A stretch of DNA of 64,000 nucleotides from Magnolia sinica (Eukaryota; Streptophyta; Magnoliopsida; Magnoliales; Magnoliaceae), in contig NC_080577.1 in assembly GCF_029962835.1 (NCBI RefSeq), positions 23,852,501 to 23,916,500 on the forward strand, in the 5' to 3' direction. Numbering within the stretch: position 1 is the stretch's first letter; each line of letters begins with the position of its first letter. Below the pieces are notes generated by a model. It worked only from the letters and a program-made list of their open reading frames with translations. It was not told where the DNA came from and made no database searches. The translations under genes were made by a program, and so were the position numbers. Shown piece by piece: positions 36,590 to 48,000 of the stretch.

Positions 36590-36719
36590 GATGGTCGAAA
36601 ATCCATTTCATTCAGTTCATGGTCAATTTCAATCACTTCGCGGTTAAACTGGAGATTCAGTGAGTTAAACATGAAATTGAGCGAGGCAAACATGAAATTG
36701 AACAGGGCAAACATGAAAT
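36590..36719. repeat. 21-bp minisatellite, left part
   Basis: Units of the form 'gggcaaacatgaaattgagc', interrupted at 36720 by a hAT-type element and resumed at 37388. Confidence 0.75.
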
Positions 36720-37387
36720 TAGGGCTGAAAGTCAGGCGAGTTGGTTCAGGTTGGTGCTCAACCCTAAACCAACCCAAGGGTCTTATACCTAAACCTTGAC
36801 CCAACCCAACCCAATCTTGGGTTGGGAATTCTCAACCCAAGCCCAACCCAAGAGGGCTCAACGGGTTGATTGGGTTGGTCGGGTGTATATGTGCTAATAT
36901 TTTCGTTATTACATTAGTTTATTATATTTCAATATAGGACTTATTTTTTGTATCTATGATTTTATTAATTATATATGTGATTATTCATCATAAAAAACTT
37001 CATTTTTTTCTTTAAAAAAACAAGCTAAAATATAGGACTACTCCTTTAAAAAGTTATGTAGCATAGCACGCAATCTATTTGGGAGAGAGAAATCCGGCAT
37101 ATCTTGTTAGCTTGAGTCCTTGGAAATGACGTGGACAAATGAGACCCGACATCACTAGTCTACCTTTTACACAAACAATCCACACTCAATTATATTTTAT
37201 AAGTAACTAATATATTGATCAGGTTCGGGTTGGGTCGGGCAACCTGAGACCTTAACCCAAGCCCAACCTAAGCTTTATCGGGTTAGTGTTTGTATAGCCT
37301 AAGCTTGAGATCGGACTCGATATATCTTACCCGAGCCCAACCCAATGTCGGGTCGGTCGGGTTGAACCCGCCCAACTTTTAGCCGTA
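36720..37387 (+). mobile_element. hAT-type non-autonomous element, copy 3 (668 bp)
   Basis: Starts TAGGGCTGAAAGTC and ends with the diverged TIR AACTTTTAGCCGTA. The 8-bp duplication CATGAAAT is perfect (36712-36719 and 37388-37395) and is itself part of the minisatellite unit it landed in. Confidence 0.85.
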
Positions 37388-37875
37388 CATGAAATTGAGT
37401 GGGGCAAACTAGAAATTCAGCGGGGCAAATATAAAATTGAGCGAGGCAAATTAGAAATTTAGCGTGGCAAACGTGAAATTGAACGGGACAAACTAGAAAT
37501 TGAGCGAGGTAAATGAGAAATTTAGCGGAGCAAACATGAAATTGAGCGGGGCAAACTAAAAATTTAGCGGGGCAAACATGAAATTGAGCGGGGCAAATAT
37601 GAAATTCAGCATGGCAAACATGAAATTGAGCGGGGCAAATATGAAATTCAGCGAGGCAAACATGAAATTTAGCTGGGCAAACTAGAAATTTAGCGGGGTA
37701 AACATGAAATTGAGTAGGGAAAACTAGAAATTCAGTGAAGCAAACATGAAATTGAGCGGGGCAAACTAGAAATTCAGCGGGGCAAACTAGAAATTCAACG
37801 GGGGAAACATAAAATTAGCAGGACAAACTAGAAATTGAGAGGGGCAAACTAGAAATTTAACGGGGCAAACCTGAG
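37388..37875. repeat. 21-bp minisatellite, right part
   Basis: More than 20 units alternate between 'catgaaattgagcggggcaa' and 'ctagaaattcagcggggcaa'. Since 21 is a multiple of three, every frame repeats as a heptapeptide. Unit variants are interspersed rather than blocked. Confidence 0.85.
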
Positions 37876-39720
37876 GTCTGTGTTAGGGACCAAATGCATT
37901 TTATATAAGGGAGTGGCTATGGGAGAGAGTCCACCCATTGTAGAACTCTTTCACTTACCTACGTCTTCTCAATCTCTCACGTACAAGGAAAGAAGTCATT
38001 CTTCAATAAAATTTTATCTTGAGTTGTCTATAGTACTTCATGCCTATAAAACCGTATATACCCAATGTCATTAATTTAAACCAACCATTACATTACCAGA
38101 TGAAAACATGCCATACATGGCCAATGATTCCAACATTCTCTAACTTGGAATAATCATAATATTCTTCAATATGCAATGTATTATATAGTAATTCATTAAC
38201 GATCGAGATTCTACTAGATATTTTAATGGATCCTATAAAGTATCCTGAATTACTTGGTCAATTGGAACTATCGACATTAGACCACGGCAATCATCACCTC
38301 ATTTATCAAAGTGGGACTAAGTGTGATCACAATGTCAGCATTTCCAACGACAAATACTGAAAACATTAGTGTAAAACATGAAAATCTCATGCTAGGTGTA
38401 ACTGGCATGCACACTTCTAAGTGATCCAATCATCTCTATCAAGAGATGTCTTAGCTTCAATCATAATCGTTCATAACTGTTCATTTCACCTTATGCATGC
38501 ATAATGAGTATATCTTAATAAACAAAAATCGAAGGCTCCCTCGCTCAATTCCTAGGTTGCCTCGCTCAATTCCTAGGTTTCCTCACTGAATTACTAGGAA
38601 GGTTTTGATGATAAAATAAATGAAGAAGCTCTAGTGCTAAAGTAGATCACGCCACATGTTGGGGCTTGAACACAACTTGCCAAAAAACTCTTTTAAAGGC
38701 TCAAGGAGTTTTAGATCAAGCTGATATTTTTATACTTTCCTTTTAAGTAGTTTTACATTATTTTATGAATAGGTTTAATGACAAATATATATCACGATGG
38801 CCTCTAAGAAAGTTTCAACAACAATATCATCATCATTACTAATTCTTGTGATGTGGGTGTGATTTACTTGTATTTTTTATATGCTTTCTTTTTAAGCTTG
38901 TGTTCTAAAATGATTTTCAAAATGAATGAACAACTTAAATAAAACACACATATTATAGCGGGCTTTATAAAAGGCCCTAGTAGGACTGTTCAACAAGTTA
39001 CTCAAATAGGGAGTTTTGAAACTCAATTGAGCCATATGCAAACTAAATTGTCTAAAAGTTATGCAACTTGCTAGTAACCTAGGGTTATATGAATTCCCTA
39101 TAATCTAAAGGGATGCAGATTGCCCACAACAACTTAGGGTAGGAACTCCTTACTATTGAAAGCTATGTAGGTCTCACTTTAATTCATTTTGACTACTCTC
39201 GTTATAATATAAGACAAAAAATGAGACAAATCTAAAAAAATGAATTGACTACTCTCATTATGATATAAGACAAAAAATGAGACAAATCTTTAAAAAAAAG
39301 TGGGTAAGACAACTGACCCGGTCGACCGGGTCCCAACCCAGTCGACCCCAACTAGCTGACCCAGTCGATTGGGTCCCTGGACCACGGTACCTGTGGCTAC
39401 GAATTAGTGGCACCTATGGCTACGGTTATAATCCGTAGCCATAGGTCTACGTTTAAAAGGACATGTATCAGCAATCCCATGGATCTTAAAACAATCCACT
39501 AACATCACCATTATTACCTTAAAATTGATCCCATCCCTTGGTTGGACGGATTGGAAGGTAAAATCTCGGGATATGCTGGGCGTGCCAAACAGACCCAATG
39601 AACTTGTCCTGGGATATAGCAATCCCATGGATCTTTTTCCAATCCATTAACACCACCATCATTACCTTAAAATCCATCCCATCCCTCCTAATCCCATGGG
39701 ATTCGCCCGGCCAAACAGGC
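37876..39720. other. Intergenic sequence with short duplications
   Basis: Three diverged 21-bp units in reverse orientation lie at 38535-38600 ('cctcgctcaattcctaggtt'). A 56-bp tandem duplication lies at 39185-39290 ('gacaaaaaatgagacaaatc' twice). No gene is seen. Confidence 0.4.
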
Positions 39721-39805
39721 CCTTACTGGAACGGAGTGAAGAAAGGGGGTGAAAACGGCAACAGTGAAAGCAACGCAGTGGAAAGGGGTGAAAGAAACAA
39801 GACTG

Positions 39806-39938
39806 AAATTAGCGGGGCAAACATTAAATTGAGCAGGGGGAAACTAGAAAATCAACGGGGCAAACTAGAAAATCAGCGGGACAAACATGAAATTCAGCGG
39901 GGCAAACTAGACAATCCGCGGGGCAAACTTAACAGATA
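39806..39938 (+). repeat. 21-bp minisatellite, short array
   Basis: Six or so units of the same family, with 'ctagaaaatcagcgggacaa' variants. It lies in an open frame of 113 codons (39598-39939) giving GKLENQR heptads. It is preceded by 'gaaagggggtgaaaacggca', a segment also found at 42420-42510. Confidence 0.7.
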
Positions 39939-39954
39939 ATTTCATGACTTGAGC

Positions 39955-40310
39955 CGATAAATCTAAACGTATCCAATGTTCAAATGGACCACACCAAATG
40001 AAATTTTGAATTGAACTTCTAATGTTGATCATTTCTTAAGGGCCACAGAAGTTTTAGATCGAGCTTATAATTGTGTTTTCTATTAATCCATGTCTGTATG
40101 ATCTTATAAATAGGTTTGATAACAAACAAACATCACTGTTGGGCCCACTATGGTTTTAACGGTGGAAATCATTATGCCCATTGTTTCCCGTGGTATGATC
40201 CACTTGATCTTTTGATATGCTTCAATTTGGGGCTAAACCAATAAAATTAGATGGAAAAACGGATGGACGGCATGGATATACTACATACATTCAATGTGGG
40301 CCCAACTGAG
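39955..40310. mobile_element. Foldback MITE copy
   Basis: Words 'aaatggaccacaccaaatg', 'cccgtggtatgatccactt' and 'cggatggacggcatggata'. Part of it (40165-40240) recurs at 40918-40990. Confidence 0.5.
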
Positions 40311-40489
40311 TTTACTTAGTACAATGGGAGCGTATTGACTAACTTGTATGCAATCCGATTACGCTTACTACGCCCCACAATGATGTTTTATTTGTAATAC
40401 ATCATGTTCAATACCCCTCCATTTTTATCGGAATATGTATACATCAAAACCCCATATGTGGGAGGGAGCCTAGACATTGAAGGAGGGCA

Positions 40490-40918
40490 CCTAGACATTG
40501 AGCGGGACAAACATGAAATTGAACGGGGCAAATATGAAATTCAGTGGGGGAAACATTAAATTCAGTGGGGAACACAAGAAATTGATTGGAGCAAACTTGA
40601 TTTTCACCAGGGGAAACATGAAATTCAGTAGGGCAAATTATGAAATTCAACGGGGCAAAAATGGAATTGAGCAGGGCAAACTGAAAACTGAGTAAGGCAA
40701 ACATGAAATTCAACGAGAGAAACATGAAATTCAGCAGGGCAAACTAGGAATTCAGCGGGGCAAACTAAAAAATCAGCGGGGCAAACTAGACAATCAGCGG
40801 GACAAACATGAAATTGAGTGGGGCAAGCTAGAAAATCAGTGGGGCAAACTAGAAAATCAGCGGGGCAAACATGAAATTGAGCGGGGGAAACATGAAATCA
40901 GCGGGGTAAACTAAAAAA
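40490..40918. repeat. 21-bp minisatellite, second large array
   Basis: About 20 units of the 'gggcaaacatgaaattcagc' family. Open frames on both strands (40498-40695 plus, 40444-40725 minus) are heptapeptide repeats without other domains. Confidence 0.85.
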
Positions 40919-40990
40919 TCATTATGCCCACTGTTTCCCGTGGTATGATCCACTTGATCTTTTGATATGCATCAATTTGGGGCTCAACCC

Positions 40991-40991
40991 C

Positions 40992-41039
<48 letters not shown>
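40991..41039. repeat. (TA)n microsatellite
   Basis: A nearly pure TA run abutting the left end of the MITE at 41041. Confidence 0.9.
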
Positions 41040-41040
<1 letters not shown>

Positions 41041-41041
<1 letters not shown>

Positions 41042-41585
41042 GAAAAGGTACTATGCGCTCGACCTCACGAGTCTGTCCCATGAGGTCGAGCAGTGTGGGC
41101 CCCACCGTGATGCGTTTCGAACATCTACCCCATCAGTCAGATGCACCATTCCATCATGGGTCTAGGTCTCAAAAATCAAGTCAATTCGCGACTTGTGTGG
41201 GCCACACCACATACAGAAATGGGGAGGGGCCGTGCACCATTAAAACATTCATAATCATTTTTTGGTCCCACCAAGATGTGGTTTGCAAATCCAGCCCATC
41301 CATTATGTGTGTCCCACTTGGATGAAGGTTCAGACCAAGTTTTAGCAGCATTCAAAACTCAGGTGGGCCCCACCAAGTGCTTTTATATGTTTTAACGATG
41401 TCTTCACATGATTTTAGATGGTATAGCCCACCTGAGTTCCATATACGACTGATTTTTGGGATATCCCATAATTTAAAGGGGACCCATCAAATGCACGGTG
41501 TTGATGGTCGACACGCATCACGGTGGGGCCCACACAGCTTGACCTCATGGGAGCTTATCGTGAGGTCGAGCACATAGTACCTTTT
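41041..41585. mobile_element. TA-flanked MITE, copy A (545 bp)
   Basis: TIRs: 'ggaaaaggtactatgcgctc' at the left and 'gagcacatagtacctttt' at the right, followed inward on both sides by a 'gacctca' inverted word. The interior carries 'gtgggccccaccgtgatgcg'. It is flanked by TA on the left and by TA then CA repeats on the right. Confidence 0.75.
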
Positions 41586-41586
41586 A

Positions 41587-41630
<44 letters not shown>

Positions 41631-41680
41631 GCGCGCGCGCGCACATGCACATGTGTCATGTGTATATATACGTGTGTGTG
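41587..41680. repeat. (CA)n(CG)n alternating purine-pyrimidine tract
   Basis: About 20 CA units, then GTGCGCGCGCGCGCAC, then mixed TG/TA units up to 41680. One or two breaks of alternation occur near 41658. Such tracts favour Z-DNA. Confidence 0.9.
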
Positions 41681-42227
41681 GGAAAAGGTTCTATATGGTC
41701 AAGCTCATGTGAACTCCCCATGAGGTCAAGCTGTGTGGGCACTATCATGAAGTATGTCAAACATATACCCCATCAGTCAGATGCACCATTCCATGGTGGG
41801 CCTAGAGCTTAAAAATCAAGTTAATCTGTGACTTTTGTAGGCCACACTACGTACAAAACTTAAGAGGGGTTACCTTCCATTAAAACATTCATAATTGTTT
41901 TTTGGGCCCACAGAGATGTGTTTCACAAATCCAGCCCATCCATAATGTGTGTCCCACTTGGATGAGGGGTCAGACCAAGTTTCAGACACATCTAAATTTC
42001 AGGTGGGCCCCACCAAGTAATTTTATATGTTTTAGGCATGTCTTCACATGATTTTAGATGGTATGGCCCACCCGAGTTCCATATACAACTGATTTTTTTG
42101 CTATCCCATAACTTAAAGGGGACTCATCAAATTCACGGTGTTGATGTTTGACATACATCATGGTGGAGCCCACACGGCTCGACCTCATGGGGAGTTCCCA
42201 TGAGCTTGACCGTATAGAACCTTTTTC
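41681..42227. mobile_element. TA-flanked MITE, copy B (547 bp)
   Basis: Direct partner of copy A with the same order of internal words, including 'catcagtcagatgcaccatt'. Ends 'ggaaaaggttctatatggtc' and 'gaccgtatagaaccttttt' are inverted repeats. It abuts the CA/TG tract. Confidence 0.75.
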
Positions 42228-42509
42228 CTCTACTACCCTTGGCCAGTACAAAATAAAAATGGAACTACATACATTCAATGTGGGCTCAACTGAGTTTAAA
42301 ATATACCTGTGCTGTGTGCTTTCTTCACTAGACCGACCATTTTCAGAAGAAGACAAAATGCTAATAAGGGGGGCCCACAAAAAGGGTTTTTTTGGTCTTT
42401 CTACCGGAAACGTAGTGAGGAAAGGGGGTGAAAGCAACGGCAGTGAAAGCAGCAGTGGAAAGGGAGAAGAAAAGCAAACAGTGGAAATGGGAGAGGAAAA
42501 GCCACGGCA

Positions 42510-42576
42510 GTGAAAAGGAGGGGTATTTTTGTCCTGGAATTTGGTGTCCGTATGAGGAGGTCTAAGTGCGTATGTT
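42510..42576 (+). repeat. 67-bp inverted copy, distal to TOM9
   Basis: Inverted partner of 35646-35712. The two copies bracket 6.9 kb of repeat DNA. Flanks do not show an obvious target duplication. Confidence 0.8.
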
Positions 42577-42649
42577 AAGTTTGTACTGCTTCAAAAAAAC
42601 CGCTGGATAAAAGGTGGGGTCCACAGTCGTAAATTTCTCATGAGTGAGG

Positions 42650-43022
42650 AGCTCACCACGCAATAGCGTCGTGTGGATTCTCTGTGGAGCCCACCGTGAT
42701 GTATCTGTTTTATCCACGCCGTCCATCCATTTTTACAGATCATTTTAGTAAATTATTCCTAAACTGAAGTATGTCAAAAACTCAAGTGGACCACACCACA
42801 AAAAACAACAGAGATAATGACGTTCACCGTGAAATAGTTTTTAATTATAGGCGTGCAATTGCGACTGTTTCTTGTGGTGTGGTCCACTTCAGCTTTCGAT
42901 ATACTTCAATTTTGGTTTCATCCCCTAAAATGAGTTTGAAAAATCTATGGACGGTGTGGATAAAATATATACACCACGATGGGCCCCACAGATAATCCAC
43001 ACCACGCTTTTCACCACGAAAT
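42650..43022. mobile_element. Foldback MITE, best preserved copy
   Basis: Arms of about 150 bp are reverse complements: 'gtgtggattctctgtgg' against 'gggccccacagataatccac', 'tccacgccgtccatcc' against 'atggacggtgtggata', and 'agtggaccacaccac' against 'gtggtgtggtccactt'. The transcript would fold into one long hairpin. Confidence 0.75.
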
Positions 43023-43029
43023 CGGATTG

Positions 43030-43480
43030 CGTACTGAGTTACTCATTACGCTTTTTTCATAATGAGTAAACTCATTTGGGCCCACCTTGAATTTATGAGG
43101 TTTATCCAATCCGTCCATCCGTTGTTTCAGTTAATTTTAGACGTTGAACCAAAAATTGAAGCATATCCAAAGCTTAAGTGGACCATACCACAGGAAACAG
43201 TGGTAATAATGATTTCGACCGTTGAAACCTTTCTAGTGCCCACAATGATCTTTATTTGTCATCTAACATGTTCATAAGATCACAAAGACCTGGATGAAGG
43301 GAAAACAAAAATATCAGCTTGATCCAAAACTTCTGTGGTCCCCCAGAATTTTTCAACGGTAGAGACTCAATTCACATTATTTCATATAATGTGGTCCACT
43401 TGATCATTGGATGCACTTTATTTTAGGGAGAAGAAACTGAAATTAACTATTAAAATGGATGGACGGTAGACACACATCAA
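43030..43480. mobile_element. Foldback MITE copy
   Basis: Contains 'catttgggcccaccttgaat', 'aagtggaccataccacagg', 'gatcacaaagacctggatg' and 'aatggatggacggtagaca' in family order. A 51-bp tandem duplication ('acacacatcaatggtctgta' at 43470 and 43521) follows. Confidence 0.55.
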
Positions 43481-43560
43481 TGGTCTGTATTAACGATCTA
43501 CGGCCATGACCTACCGGTAAACACACATCAATGGTCTGTATTATCGATCTACGGCCTCTC

Positions 43561-45080
43561 TCCTCGTTTTTGCCTTCCCCAAATGATGATTTCGTGCCAA
43601 ATCATGAGTTCCACCGATATCCAAAGGCATCCCAACTGACAACATCGTTGCCCCCATTAGCATGTAAAACTAATTCTGAAATTAATACACGTGCTTGGGT
43701 TCCAAGAATATCCAAATGCATAACTAGTGTTATAAAAATCCTACAACCAATCTTAAGCAAATCAAATCCCTTTTTACACTAATCCTACAAGTTTATAATT
43801 TAAATCCTACAATTTAGGATTCAAATTATACTTTTCTTCTATTTGAAGACTTTTATTTTATGTCTTTAAATTAGTTGGGATTTTAATAATCATTTAGAAG
43901 GAAAAAAAAAAAAACTTTTTTTAAAAAAAGTTTAAAAAATATAAATTATTTTATTTTGCTTTTCATAAGAGATTAAATAATATACATTCTCTTCACTGTT
44001 AAATCATTGAGTGTTTTTTTAATGACTTCTTACTTCTTAACTCATTGAAACACCAAATTGATGCATGTGAAATTGACGTACTGACTTATTGGAAAAAATT
44101 TTATAGATGATTATGACATATTAATTTATTTATTGTGGAAAGATGGTTAGAAATCACCATATCTTTTTTTGATGGCTCTACATAATCAAATGTTGCTTTC
44201 CATGTGATTTTACATTCAATAAAAATAACAAGAACACAAGTTATTAAAGGATCCTTGTATACTTTTTTAGGAAAAATTTATTGAAAGACAAAAATTAAAA
44301 ATTAAAAAAAAAAAAAACAACTAAAAATAAAAATCCTTGAACACTGTCATTACATGGTATTACTTAGATGCATATTAATGGTAAAAAGATGATTGCTAAG
44401 TTTTTAATTTTTTCTTATTTATTTATATTTTTCATTTTTTCAAGAAAATCATTATAAAATAAAAATAAAAATAAAAAAATCTTACGATTTACAATACGAT
44501 TTGTGATTCAATATGACTCAAACCTCTACTATGATTTACGATACAATTACACACAACAACAATGCTAACACATTCCCATGTAAAACTAATGTGGTTGTGT
44601 TTGGGTTCGCCGAATATCCAAACGCACCGCAAATGACAACCATGCTAACACATTACCATGTAAACTAATACAGCTGATTATTTGGGTTCCATGAATATCC
44701 AAATAGCCCCGAAATGACTACAATGCTAACATATGACCACATAAAACTTATACTGTCTTTGGATGCACAAGAGAATTGAATTGCGAACATTCTGTCTAAC
44801 CAGGGGGAAGAAAATCAGTGGTAGTGGCACTCTCAGATTGCAACCTAATTTGAAATTAATATAATCATGATTGCGGCAGCAGCCTCCTCAATGAGAAATG
44901 CAGGGAAGGAAACTGCAATTTGGCTGTTTCGACTTCATCGACTAACAATAGCAATTTGTTTGGGTAATACATCCACAACACCATCGAATTTGCATATGAA
45001 TCTATTAGCATAACCGAAAGAAGACAGCCTGCATTTCAATGCAAGTAAAACAAGCCATCACCTCACTATCAATTCCATAG
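43561..45080. other. AT-rich intergenic sequence
   Basis: No gene is seen. 44560-44750 has a degenerate tandem repeat of about 70 bp ('gaatatccaaa', 'atgctaacac'), with a related word at 43720. It lies downstream of the methyltransferase. Confidence 0.4.
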
Positions 45081-45084
45081 GCAA

Positions 45085-48000
45085 TTAATCCACCAATACA
45101 AAATCTCTCCTTATATACTGTAAACAGTAAAACGGCAAATCAAGAGCATCTTCCAGCAAACAGGATTTAGATTTGAGGATGTCTGAAATCAAATGCCTAT
45201 CAAGGCAAGCACCTTTGCTAACGACGAGAGACATGTTGCAAAGCCAAGGAACTGAAACAGTAAAAGCAAACCCGGAACTAACCTCCCTCTTTTTGCCGAT
45301 GCTTTTCCCTAACAACGTATCTTTGTATGATCTGCAAACTTGATAGACATACTTACCCATGGGTAGAGTACGGTAATAAGGATGGGGTGAGTCACTCCCA
45401 TCTGGGGTCAAGACATCGGAGTCCGCGAGAAGGTTGACGACAACGGTCCCGTGCTCAGGATGGAGCCTGCTTCTGAGGGCTCCAAGAAATGGGCCATGTG
45501 GGTCCCACAGCTTGTGAGGGAAAATATCATCGCCATCGTAAGCATCTATGAAGATCAAGTCATAGATATTGTTATTGTCCAGGACGAAGTTCTCTCCATC
45601 TGCTTCGTAGAGGAAAAGCCGTTCGGAGATGCCTTTCCACAGTACGTGATCGACTATGTCAGGTTGTAAGGGAGAGGAATCAGTGGGCATTTTCACTGCA
45701 GATGCAGGGAAGCCCATGGCTTGAACTGAGGCTGAGATGACAACAGGATCAATCTCGACAACATGGACAACTGCCCCTGAAGAGAAGAAGAATTTAGATC
45801 AGGGTTACGATTGATGGTGAAAAACATTGAGTTGTTCCACTTCTGTTCTATTTGCCTCGTCCAGAAACTAACAAGAGCTGTTGTCATATCCATGTGACAG
45901 TGCAACATTCAGGTTCTACCAACATTATAATTTGAAATTGAGTGATATCACAGAGATTTAAGAGTGTCTAAGAGGTTTGTAAAACAAACCTAATCTACTG
46001 TTTATAGGATATATTGCACCTTTAGACAATGGTCCACTCAAATTCTACCAACATTATAAATTGAAATAGACTGATATCACAATATTTCAACAGGGCCCTG
46101 ATCTAAGCTAGTAAATCATGAATTTTCTATTAATGGACATGCAAACCATGACTTAAATTTATTTAATTTGGAGAAGTAAGAAGGACATGAACCCAAGACA
46201 AGACGTTAATGTTGAAACATGCTCTCTCCCATTGAGCTACAGGCTTGAGCCCATTGAAAAAGAGGCATAATTGTTTTCCAAAATGATTTTTTTTTTTTCC
46301 TTAACCAACTATAGTCCTTTCCTGCTTTGGTGGGGGAGAGCTAATCATCTTCTATATCATACCTCACCCGCATTTTTGCACGGTATACACATTTCAGTAA
46401 TGGCATGTGGGTGCCATGGTAATTTATGACACAAAATAAATAAATAAATAAAATAAAATAAAAAATCATAACATTGTTTAGGACTTCTTGGAAAAGGGCA
46501 CAGCTTCAATGTGCATGTGCACACCAAGAGTTTGATGTGTGCATAGCCCTCACCACATTTTGAGATGGCTGGCAGGAATTTAGCAAGTATTTCAAATGCA
46601 ATTTTTGGTAAGACTGTTGAAATGTGTGTTAAGATTCCCACCCACCATTTTGGATTGCGGCAGATATGTGTGTACACAAAGTTCTCCTTGTTAAAGTCCC
46701 TTGATATACAACGATACACCATCTTCTAACGGCTCGAGCTTTTAGAGCAACTGGTTGTTTGACATGGTATTAGAGAGGAAGGTCTTGTGTTTGAATCCCG
46801 GGAGCAGCAAACATGCCTCCCTAATATGTCCCAGTATGTTCCCATGAGGAGTTCCACCTTGCACGTGCGGGGGAGTGTTAAAGTCCCTTAATATACATCG
46901 ATACACCATCTTCTAACGGCTCGAGCTTTTAGAGCAACTGGTTTTTTGACACTCCTTTCAAAAATTAACGAAAAAAAAAAGGGATAAATATAATAAATAA
47001 ATTGAGGGGGGAAAAAAAGATATGGTCACATCAACACATTTTAATTCTCACACCAATTTTTAGACGACTTCTAAAATTCAATGAGTTTCTACATAGAAAT
47101 GACCAAGTTTTTGACCTACTGATCCTTGAATCACATATGATACTATTGAGTTGCTATTGACTAGTTCTTCACATTTAGGGGCCATTTGGATACCACCAAA
47201 TAAGTTACTTTTTCTACTGACAGCAGTAGATAAGTGACTTATGTCAGATAAGTTTGGTTTATGATTAGTTATAAGTAACTTTTTTACTAATCACTTCAGT
47301 GAATTTTTTTAGCTTTTCTACTTTTCATAAGTTGCTGAAGAGAGGCATCAGGAGAGACAAAAGAGAGGAGAAGCTAATAAATATGTTGTTTGCCAAACAT
47401 ACTAATCTTCTTAATAAGTAGAAAGGAAGATAAGCTACTTGTGGAATAAGTAGCTTATCTTAAGCAACTTACGATCCAAACACCCCCTTAGAATCTACTC
47501 AAATTCAGCCTTAAAAGTCTTTAGCCAAACTTGCATTGTTTATACTGGTTTGTTGGTATAAACCTTCAATTTTTATAAGTATCTTCAATATTTCCATCAT
47601 CACCATCATCGTCTTAACCTTCTCCAGCTATTTTGGGGCTGTCATCTTCACTATTTCTATATATTATTAATTATTCACTTCCAATACGGGATTCAATTGA
47701 ATCAACCAGAAAGAGCCCAACCAGATCCTGTCAACTAGGCTCAAGGAGTTGTCAAGCCCAAGTCAAGATGAGTTTCCTTAACTTGGTTAATGGAATATTG
47801 GCAAACTCTTAAAACATCACAAAATGTGCTCAAGTTTTCAATAGGCAGAAAAAATTTTAATGGAAAAAAAATCTATACAATGAAAGCTAGTAATTTTTTT
47901 TTCCTGAATCAGCATAATTAAGCAAGAAAACTCCCCCATGGAAAGGAAACACATTGTATGAAGACTTCTCTGACAGAGTGAAACCAACAAAACAAACATA

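Noticed and set aside
39598..39939. A 113-codon frame with GKLENQR heptads, possible coiled coil
   Set aside because: It is fully explained by the 21-bp minisatellite. The reverse strand is equally open.
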